Below are positions 36,623 to 47,391 of a stretch of 64,000 nucleotides of DNA, piece by piece; within the stretch, counting starts at the first letter, position 1, and every line of letters begins with the position of its first letter. A program made the position numbers and the translations under genes. Source of the DNA: Isoetes taiwanensis (taxonomy: Eukaryota; Streptophyta; Lycopodiopsida; Isoetales; Isoetaceae); assembly GCA_021234155.1 (NCBI GenBank), contig JAJEKV010000034.1, forward strand, positions 11,682,697 through 11,746,696, read 5' to 3'. The notes under the pieces were generated by a model. It did no database searches and was not told where the DNA came from. It saw nothing but the letters and a program-made list of their open reading frames with translations.

Positions 36623-37437
36623 CTTTCGCACTTACACCCCACCAACTATCTCTAGAGATTAATTTTTCTCTTAGGGGAGGGTCGCCGATAGTGGGGACCA
36701 TGGTAAAACAGCTCAAATGCAATTTTTTTAACTCAATCTCAACCATTGAATCCTAAAATGGGTAAAAGGAATGAGTTTAATCTTGGATCTCAATATCAGA
36801 CATTGAATTCTAAAGTCGGTAGAAGGAATGGGTTCAATATTAATCATCCAATCTTGATCATAATAGGATATTTGATGGTTCATACTATTCGTAGATAGAA
36901 ACTCACTTCATGTGGAAAATTCAAGGGCTACACATATCCAATTTTTTCCAAGGAAAGTATACGAAATACCTCATACTTTAATTGAAAAAATATTTTATTT
37001 TTTAGTTTTCTTGTCCTATTTGGTAACCCCCATTATTTGCTAACACTTTAAAATAACAAGTTGCAGAAGTGAAGGAAAATAAAAAAACTTTGTTCAAATG
37101 CACATCAAAACTACAGAATATTTCGAAATAAATCTATTTTTGCATCTGTACATTATGTGATTCAAATCCGGCAGAAACAAGAACCATTTAAAAGCAGGGA
37201 AAGACGAACAGATTTGACAAACTGAAATCAATAAAATGCCCCGGTAAACTCCAAAACAAAGGAAGCTAGAGGTGGGCAGAGAATTCGATATTGGGATTAA
37301 AATGGAGGACATGCTATGAAGAATACTGTGGCGATTTCTACCTGCTTCAGCGATTGCTGTGAGTTCATTCTCAAGTCAAGCAAGGCGGATTGGGACAAAG
37401 ATGGATGGAAGCAAGGTTCTGAGCCCAGAACTCCTCT

Positions 37438-37537
37438 CCAATCGATCAGGCCAAAAGCACATGCAATCGGAGAGTTCCCAATAATATGCAATCGATCAGG
37501 CCAAAAGCACATGCAATCTGAGAGTTCCCAATAATAT
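37438..37537 (+). repeat. Tandem repeat, about 49 bp, two copies
   Basis: CAATCGATCAGGCCAAAAGC plus ACATGCAATC.GAGAGTTCCCAATAATATG occurs twice head to tail. Confidence 0.85.
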
Positions 37538-37639
37538 GTGATCGAGCTAGAAAACAAACTGTGAACTCAACATCTTTCTTTTTTTTTCCTACTATCTCTC
37601 TCTTATTCCTTTCAAGACATTCATCCATACCATTTATAA

Positions 37640-37735
37640 CGCATAGCCACAGCATATTCCTGAAACTCCATAAGCTCGCCTAGGGTTTGCTCTTTATAGC
37701 CACAACATATTCCTAAAACTCCATAAGCTCGCCAA
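37640..37735 (+). repeat. Tandem repeat of about 50 bp, two copies
   Basis: TAGCCACA.CATATTCCT.AAACTCCATAAGCTCGCC occurs at 37644 and 37696. The stretch 37740-38660 contains no recognisable gene. Confidence 0.75.
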
Positions 37736-38662
37736 AAACCCAAAAACCAAAAACCCAAAAACTTGTAAAGCGTACTCAGAACTTATGGTTAAGGAAAATA
37801 GCTAAAAGAACCCTCTTATTCAGTTCACAAATACTTCTTGCATACACCAATCAGATTGAAAAGCTCAAATGCTTGCAACTCTGAGAAAAACCTTATGTTC
37901 TGCTCGTTCTGATTTACTTTAACTACGTTGTTTATCATCTCATTTTCCGGATATATTTCATGCTATTTGCAAAACTCTAGAGTTTCAGGATATTTGATAG
38001 TCAATTCAACTAGAGTGTTTTTCTCTTGTTCTGTTTTACCCCCGGGGGGTGCACCTCTATATATGGACAGATGGCATGTGCGTTCGAGGGGTCACAGAAA
38101 AACCCCTGTATACGACTTCTTGGAGTAGAAAAACCCATACCATACGGGTTTTCGAATTAACATACATTATAGCCCCTATCCATAGATTTACGATTGCTTG
38201 TGCCAAATTATATAATCCCTTTCCGACTTTGTACCTTTTGTGAGGCCACACATGCTTGCATGGACCCACATGGACCTTCGTCACGTTGAGCTTGGTCACG
38301 TTCCAGGGTAAACATGACATATTGACCTTGATCAAGCAAAGTAATGGTGATGGCACCTTCATAAATTAATTAATCATTCTCTCAACTTGTTGGATTGGGT
38401 TGTCTTGCCACTTTTGTGATAGCAACAAAAATAGTCGAGATTCGCACGCTAGCCATAAAATATTATCCATGTAAATATTGTAATGAATATACAAAACTTG
38501 AACATTAAAATGGTGTGAATTTCAATATCACCCATGAACAATTATAAACAATATCACCCATGAACAAATAATTAAACTGAATCCTTTGCACTCAATGTGG
38601 TAAAAGAATCTCTTGTTGTTGTTGTGGTAATTTTTTTACAAATTTCAATGGGTGAAATCTTG

Positions 38663-39662
38663 TCACCAAAATCTATCTTTATTAACACTTAAGTATCATG
38701 CCATTATTTTTCCACTTGTTGAACGCATTCCATCTATGAGAACGCACCAGGTTGAACCTAGAGCACCGATGAAGTAATCTGCTTCATTCGCCATAAGAAG
38801 GTTAACAAATGCATTGTTACTACTTTGCTCCTTTCCAATACCTGACTCGTAACCCGACATGGCAAGGTTGCCAATTTGGCATGTAATATTCGTAAAGTAG
38901 AAGTTCCAATGCGTATATGCCCAAGATTCGTCCACCACATTCTAAAGTATGACAAGTTGGCTAGAATAGCATTACGTGCCTTCATGTTTTTGATCTAGAG
39001 ATATGTTGACAACCATATGTCTTTCACATGGGAAAAACGGCTACGTAAAGCCTTCGCAAGATTCATGTATGCTTTGAAATCAAATATTTCCATCTCTATA
39101 GCCTTGTCTCCTTTCCTGACATGCATGCTCATCAATGGTCGAGGCAACCAAAGCTTGTTATCATCCCAGACCACATGTTGAATTGGCATAGAATATATGT
39201 TTTTGTTGTATTCCTGAAAGGACAAATATAGAAGTGACAACTAGGTTATTAAATTATTCGCTCCCTTATGCAATAGATTGCAATATAAAATTACAAACGA
39301 CCAATTGATAATGGGCATGCATCAGCAACCCATTCTGATCCCATAACTTAGAAAATGTATCAGCCACAAGAGTTGCAGCTTTTGCTCCAAATGCGTTATG
39401 CCGTGCAAAGTTCATGAGATTACACAAGGACGCACTTGGATACCTCATGAGGTATCGGATTGACTAAGAAGGAAGAAGAGAATATAGTGAAGTTTATAAA
39501 TAAACAAATAGTAACAATGGTCCATTAAATAATAACTACCTGAGCTCTCCACCATCTTCTATCCTCGGCTTCATGGCGAAAAAGGAGGCTGTCATTGATC
39601 TGTATTGTTGGTTGCATCCATTCCCAAGGTTTTCCCCACAATTTGCCAAAAAACACCAAATT
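38663..39662 (-). pseudogene. GT23 (alpha-1,6-fucosyltransferase / NodZ-like) 3' half, fused to the kinase exons
   Basis: Minus-strand exons: 39662-39540 (GKPWEWMQPTIQIND, HEAEDRRWWRAQ), 39463 to about 39370 (SIRYLMRYPSASLCNLMNFA), 39213 to about 39006 (WLPRPLMSMHVRKGDKAIEM, with the HxRxGDK sugar-nucleotide motif of GT23), 38941-38663 (NNAFVNLLMANEADYFIGAL, GSTWCVLIDGMR). The family transfers fucose from GDP-fucose in the Golgi. Two lesions are visible: the end of the third exon lacks a GT donor (stop at 39003-39001), and a TGA at 38698-38696 replaces a sense codon 12 codons before the family-type end YLSVNKDRFW. The N-terminal membrane anchor and stem are absent; instead the first exon follows kinase exon 5 in phase 0. 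Confidence 0.75.
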
Positions 39663-39731
39663 CTGTTAAAACTCAAGGACAATATGAGCTGGAAAATATT
39701 GTTCATGATAAGATAGATATCAGATATTTAC

Positions 39732-40813
39732 CTGTATCAACTCCTTCATGGTATACTGTCCATATAGTGAAGAGTCCACCATTTCTACAAGTTTATCCCG
39801 ATCTGTCAACCTTGGCAAGGCCTTCATACATTTTCAACACATATTCCAATTATAATATCAGTATCGCTCTCCAGTTATGCAAATCAACAGAGAAAGCTTA
39901 CCCAAGAAACGAGCACCGCTTGCCCAGATGGTCTTTTCATATCAACAGGCACACGGCCAGTTAAAAGCTCTAGCAGCACAACACCATAGTTGTACACATC
40001 TGATTTTGTAGTCAAGTAGCCTGTGAGTACATATCTGCAAAATCCCTGATAAATATCAGAAGTATTTACCTTGCTCTTTGCCAAAAATTCTCTGCAGTGC
40101 AACATCTGGTTCTAGAGAAAATGTGGTCAAGAAGGTTAAAATTTAGTTAAGCTTTTTTTGCACATACTCAGGGGCCACATAACCATGTGTTCCTAAAACA
40201 CGTGTTGCGACATCACCATTGAGCTTTTCTGATCCAGATTTTGCAAGGCCAAATTCCGATAACTTGGCAGAAAACTTGTCATCTAGAAGAACATTGTTGC
40301 ACTTAAAATCCCGATGAATAATAGGTGGACTCATAAATTCGTGAGGATATTCAAGGCCTCTTGCAGCATCTAGAGCTATTCTCATCCTTGTTTTCCAATC
40401 CAATGCCAAAACATTGCCAGATCGATCTGCATAAAGAGACAGTTATTTCCTGCCTAAAAATACCTCAACTCCAGAATATATAAAAAGTACATACCTCCAG
40501 GATACAAATGCTCCTGAAGTGATCCATTTGCGATGTTCTCAAATACCAAAAGTCTATGCTTTCCATCGGCACAATAACCAATTAGCTCAACAAGGTAACT
40601 TGAATGTACATGGCTAAGCATGTCAACCTGTAAATGCATATATCAAAATTCAAGGTCCTTATAGATTTAGACATAGAATGTTCTAAAACTCCAAACGTTT
40701 AAATTGTTATTCAATGCATCAGTTTTCCACCTTAATTACAGAATCAAAACAGGCAGAAATAGAAGAAGAGGACTAGAACCTTACCTCAACTCGAAATTCT
40801 TCTTCAGTATCTC
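39732..40813 (-). pseudogene. RLCK-VII/PBL-type protein kinase, 5' and 3' truncated
   Basis: Five minus-strand exons with canonical GT-AG borders: about 40806-40785 (EEEFRVE), 40627-40496 (VDMLSHVHSSYLVELIGYC, GSLQEHLYPG), 40426-40168 (catalytic loop [15 protein letters not shown]), 40034-39902 ([20 protein letters not shown]), 39821-39732 (ALPRLTDRDKLVEMVDSSLY ending KELIQ). The order and intron positions fit receptor-like cytoplasmic kinases of the PBL group, which act in immune and growth signalling at the plasma membrane. The glycine loop and the ATP-binding lysine exon are not found upstream, the metal-binding DFG is EFG (KLSEFGLAK), and the last helices of the kinase fold are missing. 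The next exon downstream is a GT23 exon. I judge it inactive as a kinase. Confidence 0.8.
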
Positions 40814-40829
40814 AGCAATCCAGCCATGA

Positions 40830-42082
40830 ATCGTTCATATAATCACATTTATTTTCACATACATGCAACCTAAATCTAGAATAATACTAGGTTATCAGAC
40901 AAACATCAGCAAAATGATGATGCCATTCTTAAGAAATCAGGGCATGCATTCTAGAACTTCATAATCAAGCAGGCCCATTCCTCCATTATCGGTATAGAGA
41001 GCAAGCCTACTATTTATTGGCTGCCCTATAACTTACAGCTCGGCATCCAAACTATGCCTTGAAGTTATACTAGTAATATGATTAGAAGCTCATCACTTAA
41101 CTATATATCTATAATCTATAATATAGTATTATTGTAAACATCATTAACACTAGCTACAAGCATCTGTCCACCTTCACCAGCCATCATATGGCATAAGGAT
41201 CTCTGTTATATTCCACTGAAAGATAACAACCTTGTCATAAGCAAATATTCATATGTAGCATCACGTTTCTAAATGCAAACATCGTGCCATATTTTGTTTT
41301 CTGGCAGTGGCCATATTTTGTTTTCTGCTCTATTAATCAGCCCATATGCTTTTATGGCATTATTTCATCCAAGCAAATGATAAAATAGCATACAAGCATG
41401 CCATTACACCTCTTTTGGCTTATCAAGCAAAGATCCGGTTACCATAAACAGTCACCAGTACATTACCAAACATTTAAAATAACATACATTCTTAGGAGTA
41501 CATCTATCCTAGCAAGCATTTTGCCAGAGCAAACGTGGAAAAGAAAACCCAAAGTTCTTCAGAGAACTCCAGAAAAGAGATCTAAACAAAGGATCAAATA
41601 GATATATTCATCATAGAATAGATTGCAGCTTCAAAGCATCAAATGCATTACCTCAAGTGCTTTAGAGCATCAAATGCATTACCTCAAGTGCATCGTGCAA
41701 GAATGTCCTTCATGGAGAAACGTCCTCCAAGACCTGCCTCAAAATCTGAATGCAAACCTGCGTTGAGGAAATCAGTGAATGATAACATAGCATAAACCTG
41801 CATTGAGGAAATCAGTGAATGATAACATAGCATGTAACAAATTAATCTTCCATATTTTACCTCAAGACAATAAAAGCGAATACCCAAAGAGATAAGATGA
41901 GACGGCCCAAATCGACCACCTACGGCTCTCTCCTTCCCGCCATTGCTCCCTTCACGTTCGAGATCTGGAAAATGAACACTGTTACCGTATGGGCTTTCGA
42001 CCTTATACGGTCGACTATAGGAATAAAAAAACCCCTTACGTTCACGCTCTAGAATAATACGTGCATATTAAGTGCACCCCCC
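40830..42082. other. Region upstream of the kinase exons
   Basis: No missing kinase exons are recognised. Two short tandem duplications occur: AGAGCATCAAATGCATTACC plus TCAAGTGC near 41638-41690, and GAGGAAATCAGTGAATGATA plus ACATAGCATAAACCTGC near 41757-41835. A possible spliced leader (minus strand) lies near 41700-41960; it codes for nothing known. Confidence 0.4.
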
Positions 42083-42300
42083 TTGGTTTTACCATTAAAT
42101 GGTCCTACTACGCATATACCAACGTGGAGCTACTCCTTGGGATACACACACGATACCAAGTCCAGAGCACATTGTGAGATGTTCCTTGGGCACCTACCTT
42201 GTTCGTACTCCAGACTTTGGACTATTCAAAATGTCCCTTCAAATTCTCTTTATTTGAAACGTTGTTTACACCAACTTTCAAGCTCCTCTTGTCTCACACT

Positions 42301-42658
42301 CGCCGTTGAGGATGAATGTCATGCCCTCCAGATCTGCCCAGCGTTTGCCCATATCTGAGAGCGGTATGTTCGATTACTAGTGCCTGGCCAACCTTGCATG
42401 AGTTATTGAATACGGTGTCAGTGGGTTTGTTGGGGTCATACCTCCAGGAGGTTATGGGCTAAGGTTTTTCCCTCGAAAACCCTTTGGGGCGGGGGTTTTT
42501 TAATCCTGACAGTAATACGCTTGCTGCTCTCTTTTTGTTTGGGTCCCATAGGCCAATTGGTCTCCGTGGACGATAAGAATTCTATTCTATTCTATTCTAT
42601 TCTATTCTATTCTATTCTATTCTATTCTATTCTATTCTATTCTATTCTATTCTATTCT
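42301..42658 (+). mobile_element. SINE with (TTCTA)n tail, copy 2, near full length
   Basis: The element interrupts R between TCTCACACT and GTCATATGGG; the uninterrupted site is seen near 62825-62840 (reverse strand). It starts near CGCCGTTGAGG, has a B-box-like TGTTCGATTACT near 42368, and ends in about 16 TTCTA units (42580-42658). The 3' body (GGTTTTTTAATCCT, GGGTCCCATAGG, CTCCGTGGACG) is shared with the copies at 5.0 and 10.1 kb. No exact target duplication is clear. Confidence 0.7.
42580..42658 (+). repeat. (TTCTA)n pentanucleotide tail
   Basis: About sixteen uninterrupted TTCTA units that end the SINE copy. Confidence 0.95.
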
Positions 42659-44041
42659 GTCATATGGGTACATTACTTGCCTCCCTAATGTATCATTAGT
42701 TGGAGGTCAACTTTCCTTCATAGTATAGCTTCACCAAAGCTCCATAATACCTTGCAGCTTTCAGATGGCTGAGCCTTCTGCTAGCAATTGTCGTCTTTCA
42801 TTCCAACGGTCTTATAGAATGCTTACCCCCGCCTTCGCTTAGTTCGACCTCGACTCTCTTGACCTTGTGTGGAAACTATCTTCCACACTATTGTGCAGTC
42901 TTTTATCCGGTGTCTCGATGCTCCCAGCAGAGATATAATGCGTCCATTTCCTTAACTTGTACCATGCATTTGACCAACGTCATTAAGCGTATCCACGTGG
43001 CTACGTGGTCATCTTATACATACCCTTGCATCTTTATTGCACACCTCAAGAACATCAATCTCCTTACGAAACGCAACGTATGCGTAATTTTATAATCCGT
43101 AGTTTATGGATCTACATCGTTATACGCCATTCATCCTCTAGCTTATATAGCATAAACATTCTACACCTTGGCCAGCATTGTCGAAACCTACACTTTTAAA
43201 GTGCTCCCTTTCATAAGCTGGGTACTTATAATCCAGTTTCCACCTTACTACAGTACCTCTCTAACGTGGTCTATGCCAGATAATCATATACCACTTCTCC
43301 CTCACCTGCATGGTGCTATATCCAGTCTCCTTCTACGTGAATGACATTACATATGTCGCATGATAAATCAATCCTCGTAATTATTAAGTATACCTTTCTG
43401 GGTCACTTAACGTCCAGTGATTCAATGGGATAACAAACATCGTCATACCAATTCTCTCGACTATCGATCCAAAATAAGGATACCTTACCACTCCTTATTC
43501 CCAACGTTCAGCACTTCTACTTCAAGCAAGAGTCCGGGACCTGCTCAACCATCATTATATAACCGGCTCAAGAAGGACCAAGCATGCTTTTGATGCTTCT
43601 GCCATGGACACCATAGTCACAACTGCCTTCTGTGATACAGGAAGATCGCATAGCCATAGCATCGGCAGACAACGACCCAGGCGGCATCAATTCAACTGTA
43701 CCCCATAGAAATATCTCTGTGAGATGTATCTGTGCGATGTAAATATAATCTATATGTCTGATAAATGTATAGATATAACTAATGAATTAATATGTGTACA
43801 CATCTGGATGTAAAGTATGGTAAAGAAAACAGTGTGAGTCTGGAAAGATGTGAGATAGTTAAAAGAAGCAAAGTATTTCAAAATATGGTGGAAAGAAAAT
43901 GTTGATACAATAAAATGTAAAGTGAATGCGCTGTTAAATATAATAGAATGGGAAATATAATTATGTGTGTTATACAAAGTATTGAAGGAATAATGAGACT
44001 TAGATTATGATTATAAAAAGGTTATGAATAGAAATTGAAAA

Positions 44042-44070
44042 ACGCGCGCGCGCGCGTGTGTGTGTGTGAT
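44042..44070 (+). repeat. (CG)n(TG)n microsatellite
   Basis: Alternating CG followed by TG; the same compound microsatellite (CA/CG) marks the matching edge of R copy B at 61270-61312. Confidence 0.9.
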
Positions 44071-44150
44071 TAATATTAAAATACTAGAAAAGCGGCCGCC
44101 CTAACGTGTGGTCTCTTTTCTATTTGTGCCATATTCAAATATATAATGCT

Positions 44151-45592
44151 CTATTTATATAATGCTTCTTTATATACAATTTTTGGGGTGTATATTCGGT
44201 GGCCTTTTCGTAATGCACCTTGACGTGATGTTTCTGTAATAGCAATTTTGATTCCTGCCTGAGAGGTGCACCTTGAGAGAGCAACATAAAGTTGACTATG
44301 TGCAAAAACTGGGGCTGGCAAGTAAAGTCCAATAGCCTCTAGAGATTGGCCTTGCGACTTGTTTATTGCCATCGAGAAAGCCAAGCGGATTGGATATTGT
44401 CTCCTGGTGAATGGTATGTGCGAATCAGATGGCGTCAGGTTGATCTTTGGGAGCAAGATTAGGGTGCCTCTGAATTGACCTGTAATTATTTCTGCCCGTA
44501 GGATTCTTTGTGTTGCATGGGTGATGCGCAGGCGTGTCCCGTTGCACAGTCCACCCGGAGCATACATGTTCCTTAGCAACATTACTATTGCTCCTACCTT
44601 GATGTGTTGAGCTTGTGAGGCGGCAGTCCGGAGGGTGTGAGGTGGTTAATAAATTCAATCGAAAAATTTCTTATGTTCTCTTCATCTTCCATGTTGAGAG
44701 TATCGATGCCGATGTATGGATGCAAATCTCCATGCAACCTTTGCAAGGTTTTGTCGCTGAGTTTTAGTGCATCCTCATTTTTTGGAGATAGTATGGATTT
44801 TTCAAATAGATGTTCCATGTTTGCTGAGTTGATGCTTGTTCCAAATTTCTCATCGATAATGTTGTTCTGCACAATCCATGTGCTTGGCAGCTGAACAACA
44901 TCTGCAGGGAGTGTAGGCTCGTCGTTCATCCGTTCTCCATCTCCAAGTTTTAGTAGGTAGTCAAACCATTCTTTTTCGTCTTTACGAAGACGCATGTTTG
45001 TTGTCAATCTGAATGTCTTAAAATATTTCCACAAAGGGTTGCTTTTGATGCATTTTGAGAGGATCTTCATCTTTTTGGCTCGTTTGATTAGGGGTAGTTA
45101 CTGTCTAAAATCATCGCCAGCCAATACAATTATTCCTCCAAATGGTGTGGCATTTCATCGAATTTCCCTCAAGATAGTGTCAACAGCTGTGAGCACATCG
45201 GAATGTGTCATGCTCAATTCATCCCACACCAAAAGCGATGCTTTTCTTATTTTGTCTGCCTGTTCACTCGAGGGCCGCAGGTCGGAGGTTGATTCAGGTG
45301 TTAGCTTTAGAGGGAGCTTGAATGTAGAGTGGATTGTTTGGGCTCCTTTGAGCAGAAGGCTCGCTATACCCGTCCATGCGACTGCAATAACACCAAGCTC
45401 TCTTCCTCTCAACATGCTAATAACGGTATTAAAGACGTATGTTTTTCTAGAGCCCCCTGGCCCATCCACGTTTATGCATGAACGTAATGGCTGAGCTCCA
45501 TCAAGTGCAAGGAGAATGGCATCAGCTATTTCTTTTTGGTCTGGAGTTAATTTCACATAGCATTCATCTCCTCTAGCGTTTTCAAAGGACAC
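44151..45592 (-). pseudogene. Helitron Pif1-like helicase domain
   Basis: Three minus-strand frames make up the helicase. 45592-45155 has LTPDQKEIADAILLALDG and the Walker A region DGPGGSRKTYVFNT, where the family Gly before Lys is Arg, and Walker B-like LLVWDELSMTHSDV. 45070-44594 has FRLTTNMRLRKDEKEW. 44582-44151 has the C-terminal motif INKSQGQSLEAIGLYL and LYVALSRCTS. The helicase unwinds DNA during rolling-circle-like transposition. Frame breaks lie near 45150-45070 and 44600. Confidence 0.85.
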
Positions 45593-45946
45593 ATTAAAGG
45601 TCTGGATGATTGTTGCATCATAGCACTGGTTTCGCCTAGGTTGTGGAAGCTAATATGATTGACAATTTGTTCCGTTCACAAGGAAGATTTCATTTATGGA
45701 TAATAATGCTGTGTTATATGTGTCTTCTTCTGACATGTCACGGACATAATCCTCCGCTAAATGGTGTTTGAACTTGCCCCATAGTTCGCATGGATCCGAG
45801 GGAGGCCCATAGATGCAGATGAAGGCAAATGTTTGTCACAATTGGGCAGACATCTGAAAAGCAGCTGCATCCTCGAGCGTTCTCTCCCATTCTGCGTCAT
45901 CCGCTAATAGTCTAAGTTCTTTTGCCGCCTCATGAAATGTGGTGCA

Positions 45947-46880
45947 CTATCTTCCATTGACATTTTTGATGTCTTCGAAGCTAGTGGCTCCTTTTCTGTG
46001 TAGCAGCAATAGGCGCAAGTAATATCTTGCCATATCCTTTGGGCCAGCATTATACATTCTTGAAATCAGTTTATATTTGCCCTCCCTTATTTTCCACGTG
46101 CCCTGGCTTTTTATAAAAGTATAATGATGCGGAATTTCTGGATATGTATATTGTCGAGCTGCGGGAGCAATTTTATTTAGCTCGAACCAGGCAGTGAGCA
46201 TCGTGTGTTTTGTTACAGTTTCAAGGCAGCCCTTTCTTGACCTTCTTCATAATATATTGTTTGTTTATTAGGTAAATGAACATGTAACCTGGATATATTG
46301 TGAGAGTTAGTAATGCAGTAAAATGAAAGCACTTTGAGTTCAAAACAACCTATGCACAACGTGGAACGTGTGATGCATTTTGTAACCATATGTCCTCCAC
46401 ATTGCTTCCGGTGCAGAGTTGTATCTCATGTCAAGAAACTCTTGTATCTCGTCCCAATTGTATGTGGTCTGTGTGGCCGTCTCTGATGTGCTGTTATTTA
46501 ATGCTTGCTCGATCATGACCTTTATGAATGTACTTGAAAATATATTTTATGCTTCCAACACTGAAACATTGCTCCACATTTATATGCCATACATACTTCT
46601 TTGTGAGGTAAGCATTGTATGGGACAACTATGCTGTTGTCTATCATCCTGTTGCCTTGCTCATATTGGACACCAGCGCGTCTTCTATAATTGGGGTACCC
46701 ATTCTCTTTGATTGAGGTGTTTTCAGTAAATGCTTTTGGAAAACCTTTAGAACATTCATTCTTCTAGTCTTTTCATTTAGTTTCATGTACCTCGAGCTAC
46801 GTGGTCCATGCACCATGTATCTTTTCACAATTTCATGCAACGAAGAAGCAGGGGCGACAATCAGCAGCTTGGGTTACGAA
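45947..46880 (-). pseudogene. Helitron Rep-helicase, N-terminal remnant
   Basis: Minus-strand frames read LHEIVKRYMVHGP near 46840, HINVEQCFSVGSIKYIFKYI then HKGHDRA near 46590-46510, NWDEIQEFLDMRYNSAPEAM near 46460-46400 and MLTAWFELNKIAPAARQYTY with HHYTFIKSQGTWKIREGK near 46200-46060. All are typical of plant Helitron proteins between the Rep core and the helicase. Several frame changes separate them. The HUH motif is not present in this window. Confidence 0.75.
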
Positions 46881-47391
46881 ATTTGGGGCAAGCATACATG
46901 CCTTTTAGGATATTATGACCATAACATACCTTGAATTTCATAACAAACCTGGGAAAAGGTGTTACTGGATATAGCACTCATAAATGTGTGGCCGAGATTG
47001 AAACCTGGGCCTAAATGACAAGGTCTAGGATGAGATTGAAACTTGGGCCTAAATGACAAGGCCTAGGACGTTAAGGATAGACATGCCATTATGCTGCCAA
47101 TCAGATTATACATTCGAAATCAAGAAACAGTCGTGTGTCAAGAAGGCTTTTCCAAGTTGTTGCATGTGTATATTTTATTTCATATAGAACCTAGATCTGT
47201 TGACTACGTAAACAGCATCCAGCACGTTCTGATTCCCGGAATATGCTGCAGAATGTAAGACAGAACACACGCTTTTCCCTGTGTATTTTTACTCGATCGC
47301 CTCGGTGCCGGAGGGACTCTAAGCGCAGAATTTCCAGCAGTATCAGCAAGATATAAAACTGTTTCAATTCCGGCGAATTTCAATTTCAGCC

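Larger units (their letters stand above)
42083..44072 (-). repeat. Dispersed repeat family R, copy C (inverted)
   Basis: The reverse complement matches 61271-63060 from the (CA)n(CG)n microsatellite to CCATTTAATGGTAAAA. Copy C carries a SINE at 42301-42658 that copies A and B lack. No coding sequence. Confidence 0.85.
44084..46900 (-). mobile_element. Helitron relic (Rep C-terminal part plus Pif1-type helicase)
   Basis: Helitron Rep/helicase motifs run right to left on the minus strand. The 3' terminus is CTAG (44087-44084) followed by T, preceded by the GC-rich palindrome GCGGCCGC, as expected for Helitron ends that insert into AT. The 5' terminus and the HUH nuclease part of Rep are missing or unrecognisable. 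Many frame breaks make it inactive. Confidence 0.8.

Noticed and set aside
37438-37537. Two repeat units as a CRISPR-like array
   Set aside because: Only two directly adjoining copies without spacers, in a plant genome; a simple tandem duplication.
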